Shown here one piece after another: positions 39,523-48,771 of a stretch of 64,000 nt of DNA. Position 1 is the first letter of the stretch. Each line of letters starts with the position of its first letter. Location of the stretch: contig NZ_JAJAVH010000004.1 in the NCBI RefSeq assembly GCF_020511115.1, positions 186,001 to 250,000 on the forward strand, in the 5' to 3' direction. A program made the translations under genes and the position numbers. This stretch comes from Luteimonas panaciterrae. Lineage in GTDB: Bacteria; Pseudomonadota; Gammaproteobacteria; Xanthomonadales; Xanthomonadaceae. The notes beneath the pieces are model-generated. The model had not been told where the DNA came from, did not search any database, and worked only from the letters and a program-made list of their open reading frames with translations.

Positions 39523-39927
39523 TCAGCCGATCGGATGCATCACCGCCGCCGCGCGTGAACCCGCCCAGACGAGCACGAGACCCAGCACGATGGATGCGGC
39601 GAGATACACCAGCATCAGTTCGCTGCGCTGCGAGCGTGCGAAGAGCAGGCATTCGAGCATCAGCGCCGAGAAGGTGGTGAGCCCGCCGAGCACGCCGACG
39701 ATGAGGAACGCACGCAGGTAAAGCGCCGATGGTCCCCGCCCTTCGAGCAGCACGGCGATGTAACCGACCGCGAACGAACCGATGAGGTTGACCGCGAAGG
39801 TGCCCCAGGGGAAGCCGTTGCCCAGTTGCCGCAACAGCCAGCCGCCGATCCAGAACCGTCCCGCCGCGCCGAGCGCGCCGCCGGCCATCACCAGTCCCAA
39901 TTGCCCCCACCAGATGGCCGGATTCAT
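39523..39927 (-). CDS. crcB: Fluoride efflux channel CrcB/Fluc
   Basis: The 134-residue protein has four membrane helices and the family signatures GGALGAAGRFWIG, GTFAVNLIGSFAVGY (conserved asparagine) and GVLGGLTTFSALMLE. CrcB dimers export fluoride. No fluoride riboswitch could be recognised upstream. The order crcB - rarA - lolA - ftsK is broken here by the inserted regulator and beta-propeller genes. Confidence 0.92.
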   Translation of the reverse strand: MNPAIWWGQLGLVMAGGALGAAGRFWIGGWLLRQLGNGFPWGTFAVNLIGSFAVGYIAVLLEGRGPSALYLRAFLIVGVLGGLTTFSALMLECLLFARSQRSELMLVYLAASIVLGLVLVWAGSRAAAVMHPIG

Positions 39928-40259
39928 TGTTCGACCTCAAAAATCGAATAAAAACACATGACTAGCCCTCATTCTTGAAGTTGTTTGAAGGGCGTGCGCC
40001 TACCGCCCTCGTGCAAGGTCCGGTAGGCATCATCAGCTGGATGTCGGCGCCAGCGGTTCAGGGAGGATGCCATCTCCCGTGATCGGATTTGAGCCGTCAG
40101 ATTATGCCGCGATCGGTCTTCGTGCGCGTCGGGCTCGATCGCCGGCATGTGGTGACTCGTCATTCCGGTCGCCGATGCGACATCATTGCGGGTATCCCTC
40201 CGGCAAGCCCGCGACCCTGTGCGCGGGCTTCCGACAACGGAAGACCTTCCCCCGCTTCC
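39928..40259. other. Intergenic between crcB and the winged-helix regulator
   Basis: No supported gene in 332 bases. A perfect 9-base hairpin (AAGCCCGCG / CGCGGGCTT, 40205-40231) sits 30 bases before ATG 40260 without a T-tract, so it may influence translation or mRNA stability of the regulator. A 34-codon Arg-rich minus-strand frame (39969-40073) is noted as rejected. Confidence 0.4.
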
Positions 40260-42659
40260 ATGACGATTCTCCGCTATCGCTTCGGCGATCATTCGCTCGA
40301 CCTCGGCAAACGCGAGCTGTACCGCGCGGACCAACCGGTTCCGCTGCCGGCGCGCGTCTTCGAATGCCTGAGTTTCCTGATCGAACACCGCGACCGTGCC
40401 GTCAGTCGCGACGAACTGGTGCAGGCCGTGTTCGGTCGCGCCGATGTGTCCGACGCGCAGCTCGCGCAGATCGTGGTGCGCGCGCGGCGCGCGGTCGGCG
40501 ACGACGGCCATGAGCAGCGCTCGATCCGCACCGTGCCCCGGTATGGCTTCCGCTGGATGGAAGAGACCGTGGTCGAGGTGACTGGAGCTGGAGACATTCC
40601 ATCGGCGCCTGATGAGGTTGTGGAAGTCGTTGCTCCTGATCCGGTACCGCGGCCATCGGATGTGACGGAAGAAGAAATCGCGTTCATGCCCTCCTCCGAG
40701 CCTGCCGCGCATCGTCCCCGGCGTTGGGGATGGGCGGTCGCCGCGACGGTGGTCGTGCTGGCGCTGGCGGTATGGGGTGCTCAACGCTTGTGGCTGTCGC
40801 ACCCTGCGCAGCCAGCCGCCGATATCGCGGCTCAAATGTCTTCCAGTCGAATCCTGATGGTGCTGCCCAGCGACGTCGACGACCGCGACACCGCCAGCTG
40901 GGCGCGCCTGGGCTTGATGGACTTCATCGGCGACCGCCTGCATCGCGCCGGATTGCGCGTCATGCCCAGCGAAGCGGTGCTCGGTGTACTGCGCGAGCAA
41001 GGCGCCGACGATCCGCAACTGCTGCGACGCGCTTCGCGCGCGGACTGGATCGTCAGCAGCCGCGCCGAACGCGCAGCCTCGGACTGGCATGTGACGTTGG
41101 TGGCCATCGACGCCGCCGGCGTGGAGCAGCGCGGCGAAGCGCGTCAGGCAGACCTGCTCGGTGCCGCGCGGCTTGCCACCGATCGCTTGCTGGCCGTGCT
41201 CGGCGGCCGGCTAACGGAACGCGACGACAGGCAGCCGGACCTGGCCGAACGCCTGCAACGCGCGCGCGCGGCGATGCTCGCCAACGAGATCGAAACCGCG
41301 CGCCGCATCCTGATCGAAGCGCCGGAACTGCAGCGCGCCCAGCCTCAGCTCCGCTATCAACTGGCGCGGGTGGATTTTCGCGCCGGCGAATACAAGCGTG
41401 GTCTGGACACCCTCGACGGCCTGCTGGCCACCGACGAGGTGCGGCGCGATCCGGTCTTCAAGACGCGGGTGTTGAACGCGCGCGGCGCCATGCTGATCCG
41501 TCTGGAACGCTACGACGAGGCCGAGCGCAATTACGACGAAGCCGTGGCGTTGGTCAGCGACGGCAAGCATCCGTCGGAACTGGGCGTGGCGCTGAGCGGC
41601 CGCGCGGTGGTGCATTCCACGCAAGGGCGCTTCGATCGCGCGCTCGCCGACTATGGCGGCGCCCGCATGCAGATGACCAATGCCGGCGACACGCTGGCGG
41701 TGGCGCGGGTGGATGCCAATCTCGGCATCCTCGAGGTCGACCGCGAACGCCCCGCGCAGGCCCTGCCCTATCTGCGCAAGGCGGTCGAGGATTTCAAATC
41801 GATGGGCGCGGTCAGCGAACTGGCGACGCTGCGCAGGATGCTGATCACCGCGCACCTGCAACTGCTGCGTCCGGATGCGGCGCTGGTGGAAAGCGAACGC
41901 GCCTGGACGATGCTGGACCGCATCCGCGATCCGATCCAGCGCGCCGATCTGATCCTGATCCGCGCCGAGACGCTGATCGCCGCGGGCCAGTTGCGCGAGG
42001 CCGCGCGACTGCTGGCGATGCCCGAAGCCGGTCATGTCTCGGCCGCCGACTACGGCCGCCTGGATTACCTGCGCGTCGAACTGGCCATGCAGGCGGGACA
42101 GTTCCGGCAGGCCGTGTCGCTGGCCGACGCGCGGCTGCGCGACTGGCCCCGGCAGCGCAACGACCGGCTGCACGAATGGATGCAATTGCACCGGGAACAG
42201 GCGGCGCTGGAAGCGGATCTGCAAACGACCTCCGGGATCGTGCCCGGCATCGCGCAGGGTTCGGACCAATCGCTGCCAGCCCATCTGCTCGCCGCGCTGG
42301 AACAGCAGTCGCGCGGAGACAAGGCCGCTGGCGACGGCTATCAGGCCGCGCTGGCCCTGGCCGATCGTCGCGGGGTTCCGGACGAGATCGCGGCGGTCGT
42401 GAAGCCTTACGCCCTCTGGCTGCTGCGGCAAGGCCGGCAGGACGAGGCCGCCACGCTGATCGGCCGCGTCGCGCCGTGGGCCGAACATGACTTCGACCTG
42501 GCCGTGCTGCAGCTGCGCCTGCAGCGCGCGATGGGCAATCGCGCGCAATGGCAGGTCGCGTTCGACCGCGCCATGCGCCTGGCCGGCGAGCGCCGCATCG
42601 CCGCGGAGCTGGACCCGCGCTCGCCACGGCCGCCGGACGAACGTGACGGAGCGCAATAA
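40260..42659 (+). CDS. Membrane-bound winged-helix regulator with periplasmic TPR domain (CadC/ToxR-like)
   Basis: The 799-residue one-component regulator has an OmpR-type winged helix at residues 1-100 (YRFGDHSLDLGKRELYR, SVPR-like SIRTVPRYGFRW). A proline-rich linker and one transmembrane helix (about 156-176) follow. The large extracytoplasmic part begins with a TolB-like fold (SSRILMVLPSDVDD) and continues with TPR-like helical repeats from about residue 390. Such proteins sense periplasmic signals and bind DNA from the membrane. Its likely target is the secreted protein gene starting 144 bases downstream. Confidence 0.88.
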   Translation: MTILRYRFGDHSLDLGKRELYRADQPVPLPARVFECLSFLIEHRDRAVSRDELVQAVFGRADVSDAQLAQIVVRARRAVGDDGHEQRSIRTVPRYGFRWMEETVVEVTGAGDIPSAPDEVVEVVAPDPVPRPSDVTEEEIAFMPSSEPAAHRPRRWGWAVAATVVVLALAVWGAQRLWLSHPAQPAADIAAQMSSSRILMVLPSDVDDRDTASWARLGLMDFIGDRLHRAGLRVMPSEAVLGVLREQGADDPQLLRRASRADWIVSSRAERAASDWHVTLVAIDAAGVEQRGEARQADLLGAARLATDRLLAVLGGRLTERDDRQPDLAERLQRARAAMLANEIETARRILIEAPELQRAQPQLRYQLARVDFRAGEYKRGLDTLDGLLATDEVRRDPVFKTRVLNARGAMLIRLERYDEAERNYDEAVALVSDGKHPSELGVALSGRAVVHSTQGRFDRALADYGGARMQMTNAGDTLAVARVDANLGILEVDRERPAQALPYLRKAVEDFKSMGAVSELATLRRMLITAHLQLLRPDAALVESERAWTMLDRIRDPIQRADLILIRAETLIAAGQLREAARLLAMPEAGHVSAADYGRLDYLRVELAMQAGQFRQAVSLADARLRDWPRQRNDRLHEWMQLHREQAALEADLQTTSGIVPGIAQGSDQSLPAHLLAALEQQSRGDKAAGDGYQAALALADRRGVPDEIAAVVKPYALWLLRQGRQDEAATLIGRVAPWAEHDFDLAVLQLRLQRAMGNRAQWQVAFDRAMRLAGERRIAAELDPRSPRPPDERDGAQ

Positions 42660-42803
42660 AACGGCCGCTGACATGGCGTTATCAAACGATCGTCAAACGC
42701 TTGGAATGATTCCGGCGCCGCGCCGACGCAACGTTTCCGGATTCGAGAACATACCGTTCGAGAGCACGCCGTTCGAGAGAACACACCCGGGAGAGCGAGA
42801 AAC

Positions 42804-44789
42804 ATGATCAAGAAGCTATTGGCCGCCGCCCTGTTGTCCACCTTGTCCGCCGGAGCGACCGCCGCCGCACCGGCCTCCACCAGCAGCCGTCCGTTGGAGC
42901 TCTCTCTGATCCGCGGCGGCGCGGTGGAGGCCGAACCTATCGTCGATGGAAGCTACGTGTACTTCCCCACCGGCCGCGTCCTGGCGACCTGGGACTACCG
43001 CCGTGCCAATCGTCCCCTGCGCACCGGCACCACGGCGCCGGCCGAGGGCGTGATCAATTCCCTGGTGCGCCAGGGCAACTATCTCTATGCCACCTGGCGC
43101 GGCTACGACGGCACCAGCGGCGTCGCCGTGTATTCGCTCGCCAAGCCGGGCAACCCCGTCCTGATCGACGGCAACCTGGATTACCTGCAAGGCGAAGACA
43201 AGTACGCACTCGGCCTGGTCGTCGCCAACGGGCATCTGTACCTGTTCGACAATAATTACGGCCTCTTCGTCGGCGATCTGTCCAATCCGCGCAAGCCGGC
43301 CTTCGCGCAGACCGAGATCGGGGTGCCGCTGCAGTACAACAAACTCACCGCCTACGGCAATGTCATCTACGCCACCGGTCGCAGCTGGCTGGGGAGCACG
43401 GTGCTCGACCTCTACGACGTGAGCAATCCGACCGCGCCGTACAAGATGGCCGATCATCAGGTGGATGGGCTGGACAGTTTCAGCCTGACGCCCGAGAAAG
43501 GCTTCGCGATCGGCGTCGGCAACCAGCTCAGCCTGTTCGATCTCAGCAATCCGCAGCAGATGGTGCGGCGCGGTTATCTCGACATCCGGCCGGCCACGCA
43601 CGGGTTCCGCGTGGGCTCGCACTACTACAGCTTCGGCTACAGCGACGGCCTGGATGTGTGGAACATCGGCAACGTCGACGCGCCGCGTGCCGCGGGGCAT
43701 CTCGACATCTCCACGCTGGGTGGACGATACGCGGTCAAGCTCGGCAACACCGCCTTGCTGCAGACCGATACCGACCTGGTGCAATCGCTCGATGTGAGCG
43801 TGCCGGAAAAGCCGCGCCGCACCGCCACGTCCTGGCTGCCGGGCGGCGTGGCCGCGCGCGATGTCGTGTTCTGGCGCGGCTTCCCCCTGCTGTTGCAGCC
43901 GAACTACGGCATGACGGTGAGCGATCCGTTGACGCTGACGCCCTTCATTCGCCTGGAGGCCAAGCTGCCGGCGTACCTGCAGGCGCGCAGCTTCGAGCAG
44001 ATCGCCCTGGCTGGCAACCGTGCCTATCTCGTAGCCTGGGGGTATGGCCTGATCACGTTCGATCTGTCCGACCCGAAGATTCCGCGCGAGTCTGGCCGCC
44101 TGGACTTCCCCTTCGCGTCCGTCCTCGATGTGAAAGGCAACTACGCCTATCTGGCCAAGTGGACCAATGGCGGCATGCTCGGCGTTGCCGACATCAGCAA
44201 CCCGGAAGAGCCGCAGCTGGTATGGGTGGACGGCCTGTCCTCGCAGCCTTATCGGATGAAGGTCGACGGGCGCTATCTCTATCTCGCGGAAGGCCAGGAG
44301 TTCGGCGTGGAGGACGCAGGCGGCCTGCGCGTTTACGATCTGAAGAATCCGGCGCAACCGGTCCTGTTGACCCGTTTCGACAAGGGCTGCGGCTCGGCTT
44401 TCGACTTGAGCGTCGACGGCGCCGCATCGCGGCTCTATCTGGCCTGCGAAAGCGGCATGCAGATCATTAACATCGCCAAGCCGGCATCGCCAGCGTTGAT
44501 CGGCAGCTACAGTTCAGGCGCCTCGGCCGATTACAACAAGGTTGTCCATCATGGCAATCGCGCCTGGTTCGCCGACGTCAACGGGTTGCATGAGCTGGAT
44601 GTCTCCAATCCCGCCAATCCGACGCTGCGCAAGACCACGACGATCGGACACCAGGCACCGCAGCGCATGCGCGTCGATGATTTCGGGCGTCTGTGGGTGC
44701 TGGGCGGAAACAGCGGCGTGCAAGTGTTCGGCGGGTTCAAGCTGCCGCTGCCGAGGCAGGATGGGCCGATCATCAGGAGCACGCCGTAA
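42804..44789 (+). CDS. Secreted LVIVD-type beta-propeller protein
   Basis: The 661-residue product has a signal peptide (MIKKLLAAALLSTLSAGATAAA). It contains at least eight repeats of the form Y-x-Y-(V/L)-A-x8-G-(V/L)-x-(V/I)-(Y/F)-D-(L/V)-S-N-P-x-x-P, for example LDLYDVSNPTAP and GVADISNPEEPQ. This is the LVIVD/choice-of-anchor propeller pattern of surface or periplasmic proteins. GGGAGAGCGAGAAAC before ATG supplies the ribosome site. No enzymatic motif is seen. It follows the membrane-bound regulator in the same direction. Confidence 0.85.
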   Translation: MIKKLLAAALLSTLSAGATAAAPASTSSRPLELSLIRGGAVEAEPIVDGSYVYFPTGRVLATWDYRRANRPLRTGTTAPAEGVINSLVRQGNYLYATWRGYDGTSGVAVYSLAKPGNPVLIDGNLDYLQGEDKYALGLVVANGHLYLFDNNYGLFVGDLSNPRKPAFAQTEIGVPLQYNKLTAYGNVIYATGRSWLGSTVLDLYDVSNPTAPYKMADHQVDGLDSFSLTPEKGFAIGVGNQLSLFDLSNPQQMVRRGYLDIRPATHGFRVGSHYYSFGYSDGLDVWNIGNVDAPRAAGHLDISTLGGRYAVKLGNTALLQTDTDLVQSLDVSVPEKPRRTATSWLPGGVAARDVVFWRGFPLLLQPNYGMTVSDPLTLTPFIRLEAKLPAYLQARSFEQIALAGNRAYLVAWGYGLITFDLSDPKIPRESGRLDFPFASVLDVKGNYAYLAKWTNGGMLGVADISNPEEPQLVWVDGLSSQPYRMKVDGRYLYLAEGQEFGVEDAGGLRVYDLKNPAQPVLLTRFDKGCGSAFDLSVDGAASRLYLACESGMQIINIAKPASPALIGSYSSGASADYNKVVHHGNRAWFADVNGLHELDVSNPANPTLRKTTTIGHQAPQRMRVDDFGRLWVLGGNSGVQVFGGFKLPLPRQDGPIIRSTP

Positions 44790-44830
44790 GTTAGCGCTCC
44801 GTCGGAATAAGGAACTGTTCTTTCGAGAAA

Positions 44831-44863
44831 ACAACGCGCCCCGGTTTGAACCGGGGCGCGTTT
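44831..44863. terminator. Bidirectional intrinsic terminator
   Basis: ACGCGCCCCGG, loop TTTGAA and CCGGGGCGCGT are flanked by AA and TTT. It ends the propeller gene (+) and can end rarA (-). Confidence 0.88.
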
Positions 44864-44868
44864 GTATT

Positions 44869-44919
44869 CGTCATTCCCACCTCAGCGCGCTGACGGCGCA
44901 TTTCGGTGCGGGAATGACG
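44869..44919. repeat. REP-like palindromic repeat (CGTCATTCCC type)
   Basis: CGTCATTCCC (44869-44878) and its exact inverse GGGAATGACG (44910-44919) flank a 31-base centre with a further partial symmetry. It is related to the element at 47401-47428. Such intergenic palindromes are dispersed in Xanthomonadales genomes. Confidence 0.65.
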
Positions 44920-44941
44920 GGCCAAAGATTTTCTGGAGTGG

Positions 44942-46303
44942 TTACGATTTCTTCGCCGGTTGTCTTGCTTGCGCACGCGCCTGCCGCAGTGCATCCAGCT
45001 TCTCTTTCAGCTTGATCTCCATGCCGCGCGCCATCGGCTCGTAGTACACGCGCTCACCCATCGCATCGGGAAAACCGGTCTGGTCGAGCGCGATACCGCC
45101 CTCGGCGTCATGGTCGTACTGATAGCCCTTCGAATAGCCGAGCGACTTCATCAGCTTGGTCGGCGCATTGCGCAGGTGCATGGGCACTTCCTGCGTGCCG
45201 TATTCGGAGACGTCGTGCTTGGCCGTGTTGAAGGCGACGTAAGCGGCATTGGATTTCGCCGTGCTGGCGAGATAGATCACCAATTGCGCCAACGCCAGAT
45301 CGCCTTCGGGACTGCCCAGCCGGTCATAGGTCTCCCAGGCTTCGATCGCCATCGCCAGGGCACGCGGATCGGCCAGCCCCACATCCTCCACCGCCATGCG
45401 CGTCATCCGCCGCGCCAGATAGCTGGGATCGCAGCCGCCGTCGAGCATGCGTGTGAACCAGTACAGCGCGGCGTCCGGATTGGAGCTGCGCACCGATTTG
45501 TGCAGCGCGGAGATCTGGTCGTAGAACTGTTCGCCGCCCTTGTCGAAGCGGCGCGTGCGATCGGCGAGCACCTGTTCGAGGATCGTATCGGTGATCGTGC
45601 CGCTCTCGCCCGCAAGCTCGGCGGCGATTTCAAGCAGCGTCAGGCCGCGACGGACATCGCCGTCGGCGGCGGTGGCGATCAGCTTCAGCTGGTCTTCGCC
45701 GATGGCGAGGTTGCGATCGCCGAGGCCGCGCTCCTTGTCCTCGAGCGCATGGCGCAGTGCCACCGCGATGTCTTCGGCCGCCACCGCTTCCATGACGTGG
45801 ACGCGGCAGCGCGACAGCAGCGCCGAGTTCAGTTCGAACGATGGATTCTCGGTGGTCGCGCCGACGAACAGGATGGTGCCGCGCTCGATATGCGGCAGGA
45901 AGGCATCCTGCTGCGTCTTGTTGAAGCGGTGCACCTCGTCGACGAACAGCACGGTGCGCCGGCCCTCGGCGAAACGATGCGCGGCCTCGGCCAGCACCTG
46001 CCGCACGTCCGGCAATCCGGATAGCACCGCGGAGATGGCGTGGAAATGGGCGTCGGCGTATTTCGCCAACAGCAGTGCCAGCGTAGTCTTGCCGCAGCCG
46101 GGCGGCCCCCACAGCACCATCGAGTGTACGTGCCCGGACTCGATCGATTTGCGCAAGGCGGTGCCGGGCGCGAGCAGGCGGCGCTGCCCCACCATGTCGT
46201 CGAGCGTGCGCGGGCGCATGCGTTCGGCGAGCGGGCGCAGGGCGTCGCGATCGACCGTCAGCAGATCGTTTTCATCGGATTGCGAGGGCGTGCGCCTGGC
46301 CAC
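44942..46303 (-). CDS. rarA: Replication-associated recombination protein A (AAA+ ATPase)
   Basis: The 453-residue product begins PLAERMRPRTLDDMVGQRRLL. It contains Walker A GPPGCGKTTLA, Walker B LFVDEVHRFNKTQQDAFLPHIE and sensor 1 GATTENPSFELNSALLSRC, followed by the C-terminal tetramerisation domain. RarA/MgsA acts at stalled replication forks with SSB. Its divergent neighbour is the cation efflux gene. Confidence 0.95.
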   Translation of the reverse strand: MARRTPSQSDENDLLTVDRDALRPLAERMRPRTLDDMVGQRRLLAPGTALRKSIESGHVHSMVLWGPPGCGKTTLALLLAKYADAHFHAISAVLSGLPDVRQVLAEAAHRFAEGRRTVLFVDEVHRFNKTQQDAFLPHIERGTILFVGATTENPSFELNSALLSRCRVHVMEAVAAEDIAVALRHALEDKERGLGDRNLAIGEDQLKLIATAADGDVRRGLTLLEIAAELAGESGTITDTILEQVLADRTRRFDKGGEQFYDQISALHKSVRSSNPDAALYWFTRMLDGGCDPSYLARRMTRMAVEDVGLADPRALAMAIEAWETYDRLGSPEGDLALAQLVIYLASTAKSNAAYVAFNTAKHDVSEYGTQEVPMHLRNAPTKLMKSLGYSKGYQYDHDAEGGIALDQTGFPDAMGERVYYEPMARGMEIKLKEKLDALRQARAQARQPAKKS

Positions 46304-46382
46304 GGGACTATTCTATCCGTTGTGTCCTTCGGGGCCGATGAGCCCCGCTACACTCGAGCCCTCCCCCGCCGCGGAGCCTCCC

Positions 46383-47378
46383 ATGAGCCATCTAGACGCC
46401 CTGCACGAATTCACGCATCGCCACGATTACCTGGGCGATCGCCACGAGCGCAACGCACGCCGCACCTGGTACGTGGTGGCGCTGACCGCCGGCATGATGG
46501 TGTTCGAGATCCTGGCCGGCTGGTGGACCGGATCGATGGCCTTGCTGGCCGACGGTTTTCACATGGCCACGCATGCGGGTGCGCTCGCGATCGCCGGCTT
46601 CGCCTACTGGTACGCGCGGGCGCATCGCGACGATCGCCGGTTTTCGTTCGGGACCGGCAAGATCGGTGATCTGGCGGGATTCTCCAGCGCGCTGATCCTG
46701 GCGGTGATCGCGCTCGGCATCGGCATCGAATCGGTGCTGCGCCTGATGAACCCTGTGACGATCGCCTTCGATCAGGCCATCGTGGTGGCGATCCTGGGGC
46801 TGGTGGTCAATCTGGTCAGCGCGTGGTTGCTGTCCGGCGATCATCATCACCATCACGGGCATGCGCATGGGCACGAGCATGACCACCATGATCACCACCA
46901 CGGCCATGATCACGACGATCATCATCATCACGAGCATGCCGGTCATGCGCATTCGCATGCCGACCACAACCTGCGCTCGGCCTATTTCCATGTGCTGGCC
47001 GATGCGCTGACCTCGGTGCTGGCCGTGGTGGCGCTGTTGCTGGGGCGCACGCTGGGCTGGGTGTGGATGGATGCGCTGATGGGCGTGATCGGCGCGCTGG
47101 TGATCCTGCGCTGGTCCTACGGGCTGCTGCGCGATACGTCAGCGGTTCTGCTCGATGCCTCGGCACCTGCCGGGATGGAGGATGCAATCCGGAAGCGTCT
47201 GGAATTCGACGATCACCGCATCGCCGATTTGCACCTGTGGCGTGTCGGTCCCGGGAGTTTCGCCGCGATCGTATCGCTGGTCACGCACCATCCGCAGCCG
47301 CTGGCGGATTACCGTGCGCGGCTGGAGGGAGTCGAGTCGTTGGCGCATGTCAGCATCGAGGTGCAGACATGCGGATGA
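46383..47378 (+). CDS. dmeF: Cation diffusion facilitator, DmeF-like Co2+/Ni2+ efflux protein
   Basis: The 331-residue membrane protein has six helices. It carries metal-site motifs LLADGFHMATHAG (helix 2) and HVLADALTSVLAVV (helix 5) and a long histidine-rich cytoplasmic loop between helices 4 and 5 (residues about 155-200). The C-terminal cytosolic domain (HRIADLHLWRVGPG) marks the DmeF-type subgroup. ATG 46383 was chosen over a much longer antisense-of-rarA frame. Metal specificity is inferred. Confidence 0.9.
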   Translation: MSHLDALHEFTHRHDYLGDRHERNARRTWYVVALTAGMMVFEILAGWWTGSMALLADGFHMATHAGALAIAGFAYWYARAHRDDRRFSFGTGKIGDLAGFSSALILAVIALGIGIESVLRLMNPVTIAFDQAIVVAILGLVVNLVSAWLLSGDHHHHHGHAHGHEHDHHDHHHGHDHDDHHHHEHAGHAHSHADHNLRSAYFHVLADALTSVLAVVALLLGRTLGWVWMDALMGVIGALVILRWSYGLLRDTSAVLLDASAPAGMEDAIRKRLEFDDHRIADLHLWRVGPGSFAAIVSLVTHHPQPLADYRARLEGVESLAHVSIEVQTCG

Positions 47379-47400
47379 GGGACGCAAATATTTACGCAGT

Positions 47401-47428
47401 CGTCATCCCAGCTTTCGCTGGGATGACG
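47401..47428. repeat. REP-like palindrome (CGTCATCCCAGC type), possible bidirectional terminator
   Basis: CGTCATCCCAGC, loop TTTC and GCTGGGATGACG form a perfect 12-base stem between the convergent dmeF and lolA genes. It belongs to the same repeat family as 44869-44919 and could terminate both transcripts. Confidence 0.7.
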
Positions 47429-47440
47429 GCATTTTGATGC

Positions 47441-48067
47441 CTAGTTCTCGCCGACGACGTCCACACCCTTGCCCGGCGTGTAGGTGAAAGTGCCCTTCGC
47501 GAAGGCCGGATTCTTCTTCCAGCCGCTGAACGCGATCTCGGTGCGCTGTCCCAGCGAATCCGTCACCTCCAGCTTCGCCAGCCCACCCTCGCCGAAGCCC
47601 AGGCGCGCGATCTGGAAGCTCGCTTCCTGATCACGCTTCGGCGTCAGCGTCAGCCATTGCAGGCCGCCGTCGGTGCCCGCGAGTTCGGAGACGTCGAAGT
47701 CGCGCTCCAGCTTGCCCGGCTCGATCAGGGCGGCCAAGGGACTGTTCTGCTCTTCCGCGCCCTGCGGACGCACGGTCACCTGCGACAGATCCGGGTCGTA
47801 GACCCAGACCTTCTTGCCGTCGGCCACGATCAGCTGTTCGTAGGGTTTGGCGTATTCCCAGCGGAACAGGCGCGGCGCCGACAAGGCGACGCGGCCGCTG
47901 GAGGATTCCTTGCGCTTGCCGTTGGCGTCGAAGACCTGTTGCGAGAACTGGCCGTCCAGGCCTTTCAGGTCCTTGGTGAAGGTGGCCAGGCTGTCGCGCG
48001 CGCCGGCGCTTGCGCTGGCGGCGAAAAGCAGGGAAACGAGCGCGAGAACGGTGCGGAAGGCGGGCAT
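47441..48067 (-). CDS. lolA: Outer-membrane lipoprotein carrier protein LolA
   Basis: The 208-residue periplasmic chaperone moves lipoproteins from LolCDE to LolB. A signal peptide (TVLALVSLLFAASASAGA) is followed by FTKDLKGLDGQFSQQVFD, SSGRVALSAPRLFRWEYAKPYEQLIVADGKKVWVYDPDLSQVTVR, and FSGWKKNPAF. Location next to rarA and ftsK is typical, though here a small NTF2-like gene separates it from ftsK. Confidence 0.94.
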   Translation of the reverse strand: MPAFRTVLALVSLLFAASASAGARDSLATFTKDLKGLDGQFSQQVFDANGKRKESSSGRVALSAPRLFRWEYAKPYEQLIVADGKKVWVYDPDLSQVTVRPQGAEEQNSPLAALIEPGKLERDFDVSELAGTDGGLQWLTLTPKRDQEASFQIARLGFGEGGLAKLEVTDSLGQRTEIAFSGWKKNPAFAKGTFTYTPGKGVDVVGEN

Positions 48068-48214
48068 GGAAGGCGGTCGGCTTGATGTCGGGGAAAGTGT
48101 GCGAAGGGGAAGCTGAACTCGGGCTTGTCCGGGATCGCGGCGAGCCGCCGGAGAACCGGCGGTGCCAGGCGGTGGCCCAATGATCGCAGCGTGGCCACCG
48201 TGACCGGATGATCC

Positions 48215-48730
48215 TCAGTAGGTCATCGACCAGATCACGGAATTGATCTTCCAGCCATCGTCGGTGCGCACCAGTTGCCAGGCTTCCTTACCCCAGTTCG
48301 TCTTCTTCGCGCCGTCGTGGTAGCTGTAGTCGAACCAGACAGAGGCGATGCTGCCGTCGGTCTCGATGCGGACGTTCTCGAACTTCTCTTCCTGCGGTTC
48401 CTTCTCGGCCACGATCGAATCGATGAATTCGATCGGCCCCTTGCCAACGCTGGGATACACGCGCTTGGCCTCGGGTTTTTTCTTGCGCGTCCGGGCAAGC
48501 GTTTCCTCGCTGACCACGGAAGTCCAGGGAATGTCCTCGGAAAACAGCAGAGCCGTGAACTTGGCCTTGTCCTTCTCGATGATCGAGGTGCGGAAGGCTT
48601 CGATCACGGCCTCGACCTGCTGTTTCTGAGTGGTTCCTCCCTGGGCGGCCCCGTTCTGGGCGAAGGCGGAACCGATGGGTGCGAGGAAGCAACCGATCGC
48701 GCAGACGATCGGCAGAAGATGTTGTTTCAT
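48215..48730 (-). CDS. Secreted NTF2/SnoaL-like protein
   Basis: The 171-residue product has a signal peptide (LLPIVCAIGCFLAPIGSAFAQ). One cone-shaped NTF2-like domain follows (QVEAVIEAFRTSIIEKDKAKFTALLFSEDIPW, IASVWFDYSYHDG, WQLVRTDDGWKINSVIWSMTY), as in DUF4440/nuclear transport factor 2 family proteins of unknown function. It lies 41 bases downstream of ftsK on the same strand. The longer open frame to 49630 is a shadow over ftsK. Confidence 0.85.
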   Translation of the reverse strand: MKQHLLPIVCAIGCFLAPIGSAFAQNGAAQGGTTQKQQVEAVIEAFRTSIIEKDKAKFTALLFSEDIPWTSVVSEETLARTRKKKPEAKRVYPSVGKGPIEFIDSIVAEKEPQEEKFENVRIETDGSIASVWFDYSYHDGAKKTNWGKEAWQLVRTDDGWKINSVIWSMTY

Positions 48731-48771
48731 GAGACTCGGTCCTTGAATGAAGATGCAGCGGGTGGCGCGAA

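Noticed and set aside
39928-39960. Fluoride riboswitch upstream of crcB
   Set aside because: The conserved GGNGAUGGNGNTCGCC-like core is not visible in the leader.
39969-40073. 34-codon minus-strand frame (MASSLNRWRRHPADDAYRTL...)
   Set aside because: Purine-rich sequence directly touches the ATG with no spacing, no homology recognised, and it is only one of several open stretches there.
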